From Alloprevotella sp. (GTDB lineage: Bacteria; Bacteroidota; Bacteroidia; Bacteroidales; Bacteroidaceae), in the NCBI GenBank assembly GCA_017477205.1, contig JAFUXE010000007.1:68017-132016 (forward strand): a DNA stretch of 64,000 nucleotides, written 5' to 3'. Below, piece by piece: positions 42,579 through 50,792 of the stretch (positions within the stretch are counted from its first letter, which is position 1; every line of letters starts with the position of its first letter). The notes below the pieces were generated by a model. That model was not told the DNA's origin, made no database searches, and saw only the letters and a program-made list of their open reading frames with translations. Made by a program: the position numbers and the translations under genes.

Positions 42579-43376
42579 TTAACGTATTACCCTAATGCTT
42601 ACCTCATAAAGCAAACAGAGCGGAATCGTGACAAGCACCAGCGTCATCAGGTCAGGCGGTGTGATGACGGCAGCCACCATCATAATAATGATAAATGCGT
42701 GCTTGCGATATCTGGAGAGCATACCGGAACTGACCACGCCCAGCTTGCCAAGGAAGAAGGCAATGACGGGCAGCTGGAACACCACGCCCATCACCAGCGT
42801 CAGCGAGACAAACGTGGAGATGTACGAATCCAGCGTGATGTTGCTCACCACCTTTGCCGAGACGCTATAGGTGCCGAGGAAGCGGAACGAGACGGGGAAC
42901 AGCACGAAGTAGGACATCAGTACGCCGAGCAGGAACAGCACGTAGATGATACCTGCCACCTGTACCGAATACTTCCGCTCGTTCTCATAGAGGGCGGGTG
43001 AAATGAAACGGAACAGCTCACAGAGGATATAGGGCGAAGTCCCGAGCAGCCCCAGATAAATTGCCGTTGAGATGTGCGTCATGAACTGGCTCGACAAGTC
43101 AGTGGCTATCATTTGTACATGGAACTCGTTGAAATGAAAGTCTATGCCTATCGCTTGCATAGCCATCTCCAACCAGCGATAGGTACAGAAGTCCCATTCG
43201 CTCGGAGCCATCAGTATACTCCAGGTGATGTCCTTGAAACAGAACACGACGACCGCAAGCACTCCCGCTACGCCAAGGATGCGGAACAGCATCCGGCGTA
43301 GCACCTCAAGATGGCCGCCGAAGGTAAGGAGTTCTTCGCCGTTATGCGTCCTTTCGCTCTCCACCTTCTTCGGCAT
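42579..43376 (-). CDS. tatC: Sec-independent translocase TatC
   Basis: 265 residues with six membrane segments. The N-terminal [14 protein letters not shown] region is the conserved TatC motif, and the periplasmic loop after the first helix and the [15 protein letters not shown] segment also fit. TatC binds twin-arginine signals. It overlaps tatA by 35 bp at the end of the CXXX-peptide cassette; no tatB is present, so this is a minimal TatA-TatC system. Placement beside two twin-arginine peptide precursors suggests shared use. Confidence 0.95.
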   Translation of the reverse strand: MPKKVESERTHNGEELLTFGGHLEVLRRMLFRILGVAGVLAVVVFCFKDITWSILMAPSEWDFCTYRWLEMAMQAIGIDFHFNEFHVQMIATDLSSQFMTHISTAIYLGLLGTSPYILCELFRFISPALYENERKYSVQVAGIIYVLFLLGVLMSYFVLFPVSFRFLGTYSVSAKVVSNITLDSYISTFVSLTLVMGVVFQLPVIAFFLGKLGVVSSGMLSRYRKHAFIIIMMVAAVITPPDLMTLVLVTIPLCLLYEVSIRVIR

Positions 43377-43578
43377 CTGCCTCTTGAGGATCTTCCTGTA
43401 ATTCTTCCTTCGCCTCCTCCAGAGGTTCCGTCACTTCACGCATGCCTTTCTTGAATTCCTGCACGCCCTTTCCCATGCCCCGCATCATTTCCGGCAGCTT
43501 CTTGCCGCCGAAAAGCAGAAGGGCCACACCGCTGATGAGAAGCAGTTCCGTCGTACCGATAAACAGAGGCTGTATCAT
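43342..43578 (-). CDS. tatA: Twin-arginine translocase subunit TatA
   Basis: 78 residues. One membrane segment ([17 protein letters not shown]) is followed by [20 protein letters not shown], the canonical TatA/E motif and amphipathic helix, then an acidic tail. Its ATG overlaps the stop of the preceding CXXX modification-system gene (ATGA at 43575-43578), which indicates translational coupling. Confidence 0.95.
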   Translation of the reverse strand: MIQPLFIGTTELLLISGVALLLFGGKKLPEMMRGMGKGVQEFKKGMREVTEPLEEAKEELQEDPQEADAEEGGERKDA

Positions 43579-43856
43579 ACTACTAATCTGATTTCGCAGG
43601 TATCGAAGTTTATTTCCCAGTTTCCGCCGTCAACGCTTTCCCACTGGTATTTCTCAGCCATGCGGTCCCACCATTGCTGGAACTTCGTGCCGGTTTCGCC
43701 GAGGTCTCTCACGAGCTTTTCGTAAAGCTCCGTGTTCTCTGCGGTCACAATCTTTGCCAGTTCGTTCAGTCCGTTGCGACGTTCGAAAAGCGTCTGAATC
43801 TCATTGCGCTCTTCAGGTGTCACTTGCCCTACAAGTTTCTTTGTTGACATATTCAT
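43575..43856 (-). CDS. CXXX repeat peptide modification system protein
   Basis: 93 residues, with a helical N-terminal half ([24 protein letters not shown]) and a short C-terminal part ending in [16 protein letters not shown] recognise this as the small family named for its link to CXXX-repeat peptides and their radical SAM maturase. It has no signal peptide and no metal motif, so it may be a scaffold or recognition partner. It lies between the thioredoxin-like gene and tatA in the same operon. Confidence 0.75.
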   Translation of the reverse strand: MNMSTKKLVGQVTPEERNEIQTLFERRNGLNELAKIVTAENTELYEKLVRDLGETGTKFQQWWDRMAEKYQWESVDGGNWEINFDTCEIRLVV

Positions 43857-43863
43857 TTGTTTT

Positions 43864-44475
43864 TTAGTATAGTTCCTTCCTCCTCAGTATTCCACCACTA
43901 CACCTGCGGCATATTCCTACAGACAAATCTGGGTCATGACTAAGCCTGTTTGGTTTTACGCTTCCCGTACCATTACATACAGAACACTTTATATTGGCAT
44001 ATCTCCATTTGTCTCTTACAGAATCATTCAACTCTTCTATTGTCCCTCCTGTTTGTGTATGCACATGCCCCTTCCCGTCATAAAAGACGATATATGGGGT
44101 AGTGCCACCTTCACCAAAAGTTCCTTGGCGATTTTGGTTGGTATAGAACGCTACGTTGGCATTGCCTGTTGGAGAAAAGGAGTCAAAAGTATTAATGTCG
44201 TTTTGTGAATAGTTTCGATAGATTACATATAGTCTAATCCCAAATCTGCTTATGAACCCAAGTGTGTCAGACTCCAATGCTTTTTACATCAGAGTCGTCG
44301 GACACATATTCCCGTGTCGGCACTTAGAATGAACAAATAACAACATAGTTGGCGATTCGTGAAACTTTGCGGTATCGACAGGATTGCGAAACCGTGTTTC
44401 AAGAACATAGTCCTCCTGCCCCCATAGATTCGATGTAGGCACCAATAACATCAAATATAACAATATTTTTTTCAT
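43864..44475 (-). pseudogene. Secreted thioredoxin-like protein interrupted by an in-frame TAA
   Basis: From the ATG at 44475 the frame gives a signal peptide (MKKILLYLMLLVPTSNLWGQ), then MLLFVHSKCRHGNMCPTTLM, then TAA at 44284-44286. The same frame continues without a shift as KALESDTLGFISRFGIRLYV and TTPYIVFYDGKGHV, thioredoxin-like, and ends in a zinc-ribbon-like CSVCNGTG ... CRRC segment. A CAA (Gln) to TAA change would explain the stop. An intact copy would be a periplasmic redox protein, which fits a Cys-rich exported peptide. Confidence 0.65.
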
Positions 44476-44484
44476 TCTTAACAG

Positions 44485-44811
44485 TTATTTTGCTATGTGA
44501 GTACATCCTGTACATGCTTCACCGCACGTACCTCTACAAGTTTGAATACAATTCCCATAACAAGAATATGCACAAGTTCTTTTACATCCACCAGAACATG
44601 ATTCTTTACAACCTTCTGAACATGAACTTACACACTCGCGCGAACATTGAGCAATACAACTTGATTTACAATAGGCCTCACAATTGCCGTCACATGAAGT
44701 TGATAAGCGACTAAATGGCAATATTGAAACTGCGGGTGACATAGACAATATTATTACTGGCACTATCTTAGCCATTCTTTTAAACATTTTGCGTCTGCTC
44801 ATTAATTCCAT
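44485..44811 (-). CDS. CXXX-repeat peptide precursor 1 (twin-arginine, 17 Cys)
   Basis: 108 residues from the ATG at 44811, one base after the maturase stop; the longer frame from 44853 lies inside the maturase gene. The N-terminus MELMSRRKMFKRMAKIVPVI has a twin-arginine pattern (RR at 6-7) and a hydrophobic stretch. Cysteines then fall at residue 40 and every fourth residue to 100 (16 in register), with one more at 103. The variable residues are mostly Ser, Gly, Glu, Lys, Asn and Thr. It is the probable substrate of the radical SAM enzyme encoded upstream. Confidence 0.85.
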   Translation of the reverse strand: MELMSRRKMFKRMAKIVPVIILSMSPAVSILPFSRLSTSCDGNCEAYCKSSCIAQCSRECVSSCSEGCKESCSGGCKRTCAYSCYGNCIQTCRGTCGEACTGCTHIAK

Positions 44812-44812
44812 A

Positions 44813-45742
44813 TTACCATTCCTCCCTATTGTCAAATGGATCCAAATATTCAATCTCCTTTATCTCAGTTTCCGGTAAGAACATCCCATGCTTGCGAACG
44901 TTCCCCAAAAGTAGCCGTGAAGCATTTCGCTCCAAGTGCGCCATAACGCACTGCTGCCGCGAGGGCGTGTTCACCTCCAACGTCAGCCGTTCATTGAGCC
45001 ATACGCAGCGTTTGCATTGGTAGGCATCGCAATGTCGGCACAAGGGTGCGTGGTCAAGTTTGTACAGCTGTTTGTTGGGAATGCTCAATCCCGATTCAAG
45101 ATTGCCGACGCTTTCCTCTGTCCCATAATGGGCCGGGCATACGTAGAACCTCCCGTCCGGCGCCAGCGTGATGTTTGTGTCGCCTGCGCCGCAGTTGTTC
45201 ATTTCCTTGAGCATCATGCGGTCAGTCAGCAAGTTCAACTGTGGCGATTTCCCGCTGACGTACAGCCGCTCTAATTCCCCGGAAAGGGCAGAAAGGGCTA
45301 CCATATAAGCGGGAACGTCCTCGTCCACAAATGTTTCTGCATCCGTAATTACTACATTCACACGAGGCACAACCTCCAGCAGGGGAGAGATGTCCCTATA
45401 ACGCTCCAGAAAATCCGCGAGCGTCGTCCTTAGTACAATAGGCTCGTTTGCCGACTGCGGCAAAGAGTCCCATCCGCACACCAGCACATCCGCCTCTGCC
45501 GCATAGGGCGATGTGACGGGCATAATCTTACTGTGGTCGATGGTCTCCACCTCCCTGCGAACGTCCTCGGGCAACTCGCCCTCAGGATAGACGAACTGAA
45601 TCATCAGGTTCTCCTTCATCGCAAAGCGGATTCCTTTGTGCAGAATGTCAAGCGGGATGGAATGCTGTCCCGTGTGAGACGTGGGATAATGACAATACGA
45701 CGCGGCCGCATCGTCCAACAGAATTACAAGATATTGTAGCAT
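44813..45742 (-). CDS. CXXX repeat peptide maturase (SPASM-like, no radical SAM motif)
   Basis: 309 residues. The C-terminal half carries seven cysteines (184, 202, 235, 238, 243, 246, 265) spaced as in SPASM domains: C-x17-C, then C-x2-C-x4-C-x2-C, then a final Cys. These ligands normally hold auxiliary 4Fe-4S clusters. The N-terminal half lacks CX3CX2C, so it should not cleave SAM itself. It starts 7 bp after the radical SAM gene. It likely acts as a partner that binds or hands over the peptide, or supplies clusters. Confidence 0.82.
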   Translation of the reverse strand: MLQYLVILLDDAAASYCHYPTSHTGQHSIPLDILHKGIRFAMKENLMIQFVYPEGELPEDVRREVETIDHSKIMPVTSPYAAEADVLVCGWDSLPQSANEPIVLRTTLADFLERYRDISPLLEVVPRVNVVITDAETFVDEDVPAYMVALSALSGELERLYVSGKSPQLNLLTDRMMLKEMNNCGAGDTNITLAPDGRFYVCPAHYGTEESVGNLESGLSIPNKQLYKLDHAPLCRHCDAYQCKRCVWLNERLTLEVNTPSRQQCVMAHLERNASRLLLGNVRKHGMFLPETEIKEIEYLDPFDNREEW

Positions 45743-45749
45743 AGTCGTA

Positions 45750-47000
45750 TCAGCAGATTTCAGGTTTCACTTCGCGTTTGTTCTTCTCGTACGCTTCGCG
45801 CAGACCCTCCAGCTCCAACTTGCGGAACAGCTTGTTCCAATAGTAGTTGTTGGCGCGTACGCGCGCTTTGTGCATCAGGCATATAGCCGTAGCGCGCTGG
45901 TAGATGGTGCTCGTCTCCGCCGCATCGTAGTTCTCTCCCTGACACCACGCGCAGCCGCTGGCCACTTCGCAGTCAATGCACTCCTGCGGGCTTTGTGTCA
46001 GGCGGTCGAGCGTCAGGAACGGACGCAGTTTGTTTTGATCGATGCCTTCGCGCACGTTGCCTATGATGATGGGCTTTTTCGAGCGCAAAGAATAAGCTGC
46101 AAAGCGTGTGCAGGGATAGAAATTCCCTGCCGCATCAATGCTGAGCATCTTGCCCGCGCCGCACCAGTTCTGATTCTCCAGTTTCGGGTCGAGCGGCTTG
46201 CCAATGTGTTCTGAGAAGAACGAACAGGCGTAGTCCTCATAGTAGCCACCGTCAATGATGGCATCGGCCAACAGCATGAGCTGCTCCTCGAACTTGGCAT
46301 CGTCACCCTCATTCCACACATCCTCGAATACGCAGTTGATGTTCACCTCATGGATGCCGAGGCTGTAGAGATGCAGCACGCTCTCGTAGATGTATGGGAT
46401 GTCCGCCGAGCTGATAGTTACCTTGGTTCCTGCGCCTGGAAACTGTTCCAACCACAATGGAATATTTCGAACAACATCCTTGTACGACCCGCGCTCTTCC
46501 TCTGGTATGGGCTGTATGCCCTGCTCCATCTCCGGCGTTTTCCAGATGCGGTTGAGGTCGTGCTTGCGCTCCGTGCCGTCAATGGTAATACCTATGCTGA
46601 GATGTTCGCGGTTCTTCTTGATGAAGCGCTGCACCTTTTCCGTGTGGTAGTTGATGCCGTTCGTGCTGAACGAGAAGCGGTAGGAGTTGAACCAATGATG
46701 GTTGCGGCGGAACATTTCCGTCTTCAGATAGTCACAAATCTGGTCGATAAGGTCTATCTCCAAGAACGGCTCTCCGCCGATGAAGTCCCACACCACGCTT
46801 TCCTCGCGCATATCTTCCTCGTGCTCAAGGATGTAATCGATGGCCTGCTTCGCCACATCAAACGTCATCCGCTCCTTGGTGTTCTTGCCCACCAAGTAAC
46901 AATATTTACAAGCCAATTGGCAATCCTTTGTGACAATGAACGTGATGTTCTTTGCTATTCCGGACTGCCAACCAGAATCTCCTTCTTTTATTCTCTTCAT
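45750..47000 (-). CDS. Radical SAM/SPASM peptide maturase for CXXX-repeat targets
   Basis: 416 residues. CX3CX2C is at C27, C31 and C34 (KDCQLACKYCY), GGEP at 75-78 binds SAM, and a SPASM domain has Cys 280, 297, 341, 344, 350, 353 and 374. Enzymes of this type typically form thioether or C-C crosslinks on ribosomal peptides. The neighbouring Cys-repeat precursors are the obvious substrates. The gene starts 250 bp downstream of precursor 2, a gap that could hold a promoter. Confidence 0.92.
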   Translation of the reverse strand: MKRIKEGDSGWQSGIAKNITFIVTKDCQLACKYCYLVGKNTKERMTFDVAKQAIDYILEHEEDMREESVVWDFIGGEPFLEIDLIDQICDYLKTEMFRRNHHWFNSYRFSFSTNGINYHTEKVQRFIKKNREHLSIGITIDGTERKHDLNRIWKTPEMEQGIQPIPEEERGSYKDVVRNIPLWLEQFPGAGTKVTISSADIPYIYESVLHLYSLGIHEVNINCVFEDVWNEGDDAKFEEQLMLLADAIIDGGYYEDYACSFFSEHIGKPLDPKLENQNWCGAGKMLSIDAAGNFYPCTRFAAYSLRSKKPIIIGNVREGIDQNKLRPFLTLDRLTQSPQECIDCEVASGCAWCQGENYDAAETSTIYQRATAICLMHKARVRANNYYWNKLFRKLELEGLREAYEKNKREVKPEIC

Positions 47001-47250
47001 ATGTGATTACATATATTATGTACCCATGGCTTTAGCAGGTCGTATGGCAATCATATTTACATTACTTTCCTTAATATATGGACAAACTATGAACAATTAC
47101 TGCCGACATAGTTTCATGTCTGCAAAATCTATGCGAGACATCTACTACTACCATCAGCCCATGGTGACAGTCTATATGGCACTCCCAAATGTATTTTCTG
47201 ATATCAGAGTCCTACGCAAATATAATTCGACTCACATTGTATAGGTATTC

Positions 47251-47619
47251 CTACCTGCTTGATTTCTCACAATTACCAGCGCAACTATTTTTACATCCTC
47301 CGACACAGTCTCCAGCACAACTCCCGGAGCAATTACCACCGCATGCTTGCGTACAAGATACATAACATCCACTTCTACATGATGTAGCGCAATCTTCCTG
47401 ACACACAGCTGAGCATGTCCCCGAACAAGTCATCCAACAGCTGTAATAACACCCCCAATTACATCCACTCTCGACCTCACTTTCGTGTGTCTGTGCCGCA
47501 GACAGCAGCGGTGTTCCTGCTAATGTGATAGCCCCCAAAATGGGAAGCGCACCCTTAGCCGCCTTTTTGAAGAACTCCCTTCGCGACTGGAGTTCTTCGT
47601 TCTTCTTTGTTTTCTTCAT
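47251..47619 (-). CDS. CXXX-repeat peptide precursor 2 (twin-arginine, 17 Cys)
   Basis: 122 residues. The N-terminus has SRREFFKKAA (RR at 13-14), then GALPILGAITLAG and an SAA-Q cleavage-like site: a convincing Tat signal. Cysteines fall at residue 53 and every fourth residue to 117, 17 in perfect register, with Gly, Ser, Asn and aromatic residues between them. It differs strongly in sequence from precursor 1 but shares the architecture. It is the first recognised gene of the cassette. Confidence 0.88.
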   Translation of the reverse strand: MKKTKKNEELQSRREFFKKAAKGALPILGAITLAGTPLLSAAQTHESEVESGCNWGCYYSCWMTCSGTCSAVCQEDCATSCRSGCYVSCTQACGGNCSGSCAGDCVGGCKNSCAGNCEKSSR

Positions 47620-47641
47620 AACGTTAGAAGTTTAAAGATGC

Positions 47642-47929
47642 CTATGAACTCCCAAATTCAGCGTTAAAAATCTGTTTCAGGTCTGGAAACAAAAAAGACG
47701 TGGGAGTTTGTTCCTCCGCGCCTATCCCCGTGTTCAGGCCTTCGCATTGCCCCTTCTCAAGGATAAGCAACGCAAGCCAGCCCACGCCGAGCGATATTAT
47801 ACGATTCGGCGCATACGTATACCACCAAGATGCAATGATAGCAACGAATAGCCGGGATATAATACACCCACGCGAACGCTTCGTTGCATTACCGCTGTGA
47901 GAAGTTTCAAAGTTGCGAAGTTTGAACAC
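47642..47929 (-). CDS. Doubtful small membrane protein upstream of precursor 2
   Basis: A 95-residue frame with one or two hydrophobic stretches (RLFVAIIASWWYTYA, GVGWLALLILE) and no recognised family. It ends 22 bp before precursor 2 on the same strand. It may be a real leader gene of the cassette, a remnant, or chance. Base use is more AT-rich than the housekeeping genes, as in the rest of the cassette. Confidence 0.25.
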   Translation of the reverse strand: MFKLRNFETSHSGNATKRSRGCIISRLFVAIIASWWYTYAPNRIISLGVGWLALLILEKGQCEGLNTGIGAEEQTPTSFLFPDLKQIFNAEFGSS

Positions 47930-48088
47930 GCAGACAGGTAACGTTCAGAAAACGTCCTTTCCCTTCGGCTGTCCTTACAAACGGTGTTCTCAGCCTCTGG
48001 ATTCCATCGATGTCTTTTTCGACCCGCCCTGCCCTCACAGTCATCAGCCACTGCTGGCCTCCGAAAGCTTGGACTGGCTTAGTCGGGG

Positions 48089-48096
48089 CAAAAATA
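48089..48096 (-). promoter_or_regulatory. Possible -7 element for the CXXX cassette
   Basis: On the minus strand this reads TATTTTTG, a perfect TAnnTTTG match, within a T-rich tract. It is about 470 bp before precursor 2. No -33 element was seen at the right distance. Confidence 0.35.
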
Positions 48097-48326
48097 CATA
48101 TTTTTTTGTAACCCGCATTAATAAGCTACAAAAATCTTCAAAAAAAAGCGTAGATTCAGCCGTATCAAAGGGGAATATGAGTATGCTGAGCACTATATCG
48201 CTGAGTCGGCCAGCCCTGTTTTACTTTTAAGGATCTTCGCTCGCGACGTCTGTTCCGTTCTATAGAAACGCCTTGAGGCATGTATTCCGGAACACTATGG
48301 TGAAGTAAAGTAGTAAGCCATTTTCC

Positions 48327-48417
48327 GAACATAGGGTTCATTGCCCCATGAACATAGGGTTCATTGGCCGATGAACATAGGGTTCGTGGCGGGATGAACA
48401 TAGGGTTCGGAAAACGG
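48327..48417. repeat. 23-bp array of GAAC-N5-GTTC palindromes (4 units)
   Basis: GAACATAGGGTTC occurs at 48327, 48350, 48373 and 48396, exactly 23 bp apart. Each copy is a 4-bp inverted repeat with a 5-nt ATAGG loop. The 10-bp spacers (for example ATTGCCCCAT, ATTGGCCGAT, GTGGCGGGAT) vary. The 23-bp period matches the array at 13495 although the core is unrelated. Confidence 0.88.
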
Positions 48418-48694
48418 GGCTCGAAATATGCCCTGTAGTTTAACGATTTTGGTTGACTACTTTCAGCCTTATTTGTAATGTGGGTTGACCTTGGTTGATA
48501 CTTACTTTTACTTTCAGTTGATAGCTGTCGTTGCTTATTTATGTTTTCAGTTGACTGTGTTTTTTGTTATTCACAAACCAGGTTGACCACGAAAGTCGCC
48601 TGCAAAGATAGTTCATTGTTTACCAGTTGGCCAGAATTAAATATATGCTTCCATACTATTCATGAATACCTGGTGCAGGGCTTGATAATGGTAG

Positions 48695-48747
48695 CCAGCC
48701 GTTTTCGCTCGGCGCTTGCGACGCTTCGCTTGTCGAAGAACGGCTGG
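48695..48747. terminator. Hairpin downstream of the GH97 gene
   Basis: CCAGCCGTTTTCG (48695-48707) pairs with CGAAGAACGGCTGG (48734-48747), with one mismatch and a 26-nt loop. It lies about 100 bp beyond the GH97 stop. No U-run follows on the minus strand, so termination is uncertain. Confidence 0.45.
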
Positions 48748-48845
48748 TTTTACGTGCGTTAACGGGGATGCACGCCTTTAGGTACGCGATTTGTTTTATG
48801 TCATGCCCTGAAGTAAACAGAAGTCCGCCTGGGACGCCCCGGAGG

Positions 48846-50789
48846 CTATCGCGCGTCGATTCTTGCGCACCAGCCGCCGTTGCGAACCATGTGTACGGGC
48901 AGTACGGTGGCGGCGCTGACCGTGCTTTCCCGGCATACGTAGTCCATGGCGATGACGTCGGCGTTGATGCCGTCGGCAAAGCTCGTCATGCGGTACTCCC
49001 TGCCGGCAGGCAGGAAGTCGAAGTTGAGCCGGACGTCGCGCCCGCTGCCGTTCGTTATGCCGCCGACGAACCACGTGTCGCCCCTGCGCTTTGCCGTGAT
49101 GCAGTACTGACCGGCTTCTGCCGCCAGGACGCGCGTCTCGTCCCAGTTGACGGGCACGCTGGTGAGGAAGTCGCGGCAGTCGGGCCACCGGTCGTAGCGG
49201 CAGGGGTTGTCCATGAGCACCTGCAGGTTGCTCTCGAAGAGCACGAACAGGGCCATGTTGAAAGCCTTTGTGCCCACGCCTGCGCAGACGGGGCGGTTGC
49301 CGTGGTGCCGTTCCGGCTGGAAGCAGAGCATCGGGCCGGGGGTGTAGTCCATAGGGCCTGCGGCGTTACGGATGAACGGCAGCCACACGCTGCCCTCGGG
49401 CCTGCAGCCGCCATTGTACTCCATGCCGCGCACACCCTCATAGGTCAGCACGTTCGGGTATTTGTAGTCGAGGCCGCTGGGATGGAAGGCGCCGTGGAAG
49501 TCTATGAGGATGTGGTGCCTGGCTGCCTCGCGGGCGGCACGCTCGTAGAAGTTCACCATCCACTGGTCCTGGCGGTTCATGAAGTCTATCTTCACGCCCT
49601 TGATGCCCCACTGCTCGAAGCGTTCGAAGAGGTCCATGTGGTGCTCCACCGTGAGCCAGGGCAGCCACACGATGATGCCTACGCCCTTGGACTCCGCGTA
49701 GGCTATGAGCTCGGGCAGGTGCACCTCGGGATTCGTGTGGAACGGGTCGCGCGTGTTGAGTGCCCACCCTTCGTCCATGAGCATATAGCCGACGCCGTTG
49801 CGGGCGGCAAAGTCCACGAAGTATTTGTAGGTGTCAAGGTTGATGCCTGCCTTGAAGGTCACGTCGGGACCATAGGGGATGCCGTTGAGCCAGTCCCAGC
49901 ACGTCTGTCCCACCCTAATCCAGTCGGTAGGGCCGATGGCGTTTGCAGGAGCCAGGCGCACGGGCATGGCGTTCTCCGGGAGCTGGGTGTCGCTCTGGGT
50001 GATGAGCATGTAGCGCCAGGGGAAGGTGCGCGTGCCGGAGGCCTTGGCCACGTAGTCGGCCTCCCGGAGGATTTTCTGGCTGCGGTCGCCCTGGTCCTCG
50101 TACTCAAGCGGCACCTTGGGCTGGACGATGGAGAAGGCGCCGTCCCCGTCGGACTTGAGGAATGCGCCGGGATAGTCGAAGAGGTCGAATTCCGAGATGA
50201 GCACCTTCTGCCTCTCGCCCATGACGAGCACGGGCAGCTCGCTCATGCGGTCCGTGCTCTTCCACTGGGCTGAGGGCACCACGCTGTAGTTCTCCTCGCA
50301 GCTTGTCTTGAAGCCGCCCGGCTGTTGCAGCACAAGCCGGCTGGGCGCCGCGAGCTGCCAAGTGCCGTCCTCGCCCATCACCTCGATATCCCCCTTAAGT
50401 GCCGTGACGAAACGGTAGGCAAGGCCGTCGTCGTAGATGCGCCATTCCACCGCGTAGCCGCCCTCCGGGGAGAGCGTGAGCAGGGTGTAGTGGTTCTCCA
50501 CGCGGCTGGACTTCAGGGGATGGACGGGCACGACGGTCTCCCTGACCGTCCGTACTTTCTTATTCTTAAGCACGGGCTTCTCGCCGAGGGTGCGGTCTCT
50601 GAGCGTCATGCCGACGTGGCACTTCTCAAACAGCCGCTCGCCGTGGCTCTCCACATCGTAGTAGATGCGGTCGGAAAGGGTTACGCTCACCTTTGTCTGT
50701 CCGTCGGGACTGGCCGCGCTGATTTGCTTCTGCGCGTATGCGACGGTGCCGGCAAGGAGCAGCACCGCGATGGAAACATGTCTTTGCAT
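48846..50789 (-). CDS. Glycoside hydrolase family 97
   Basis: 647 residues with a signal peptide (MQRHVSIAVLLLAGTVAYAQ). An N-terminal beta-sandwich (to about 270) is followed by a barrel with YFVDFAARNGVGYMLMDEGW, WGIKGVKIDFMNRQDQWMV and ILIDFHGAFHPSGL, typical of GH97. The Asp in KIDFMN is at the place where retaining members have their nucleophile, so a retaining alpha-galactosidase-like activity is more likely than the inverting SusB type; this is an inference. It probably acts in the periplasm. No SusC/D pair is nearby. Confidence 0.93.
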   Translation of the reverse strand: MQRHVSIAVLLLAGTVAYAQKQISAASPDGQTKVSVTLSDRIYYDVESHGERLFEKCHVGMTLRDRTLGEKPVLKNKKVRTVRETVVPVHPLKSSRVENHYTLLTLSPEGGYAVEWRIYDDGLAYRFVTALKGDIEVMGEDGTWQLAAPSRLVLQQPGGFKTSCEENYSVVPSAQWKSTDRMSELPVLVMGERQKVLISEFDLFDYPGAFLKSDGDGAFSIVQPKVPLEYEDQGDRSQKILREADYVAKASGTRTFPWRYMLITQSDTQLPENAMPVRLAPANAIGPTDWIRVGQTCWDWLNGIPYGPDVTFKAGINLDTYKYFVDFAARNGVGYMLMDEGWALNTRDPFHTNPEVHLPELIAYAESKGVGIIVWLPWLTVEHHMDLFERFEQWGIKGVKIDFMNRQDQWMVNFYERAAREAARHHILIDFHGAFHPSGLDYKYPNVLTYEGVRGMEYNGGCRPEGSVWLPFIRNAAGPMDYTPGPMLCFQPERHHGNRPVCAGVGTKAFNMALFVLFESNLQVLMDNPCRYDRWPDCRDFLTSVPVNWDETRVLAAEAGQYCITAKRRGDTWFVGGITNGSGRDVRLNFDFLPAGREYRMTSFADGINADVIAMDYVCRESTVSAATVLPVHMVRNGGWCARIDAR

Positions 50790-50792
50790 ATT

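Larger units (their letters stand above)
47930..48694. other. Long AT-rich intergenic region upstream of the CXXX cassette
   Basis: No gene is supported. On the minus strand TATTTTTG at 48089-48096 is a possible -7 element reading toward the cassette. The four-unit palindrome array lies at 48327-48417, and GTTGA recurs at 48452, 48484, 48517, 48550 and 48582 (32-33 bp apart). Short frames here lack family features. Confidence 0.6.

Noticed and set aside
44812..44853. Longer start for precursor 1
   Set aside because: The extra 14 residues lie within the maturase gene; the ATG one base after the maturase stop gives a proper twin-arginine start.
46930..47244. 104-residue plus-strand frame between the radical SAM gene and precursor 2
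   Set aside because: Overlaps the start of the radical SAM gene and lacks any family feature; the gap is more likely a leader or promoter region.
47647..47708. Attenuator hairpin AACTCCCA/TGGGAGTT before precursor 2
   Set aside because: The arms are only 8 bp with a loop of 46 nt and no U-run; too weak to list as a site.
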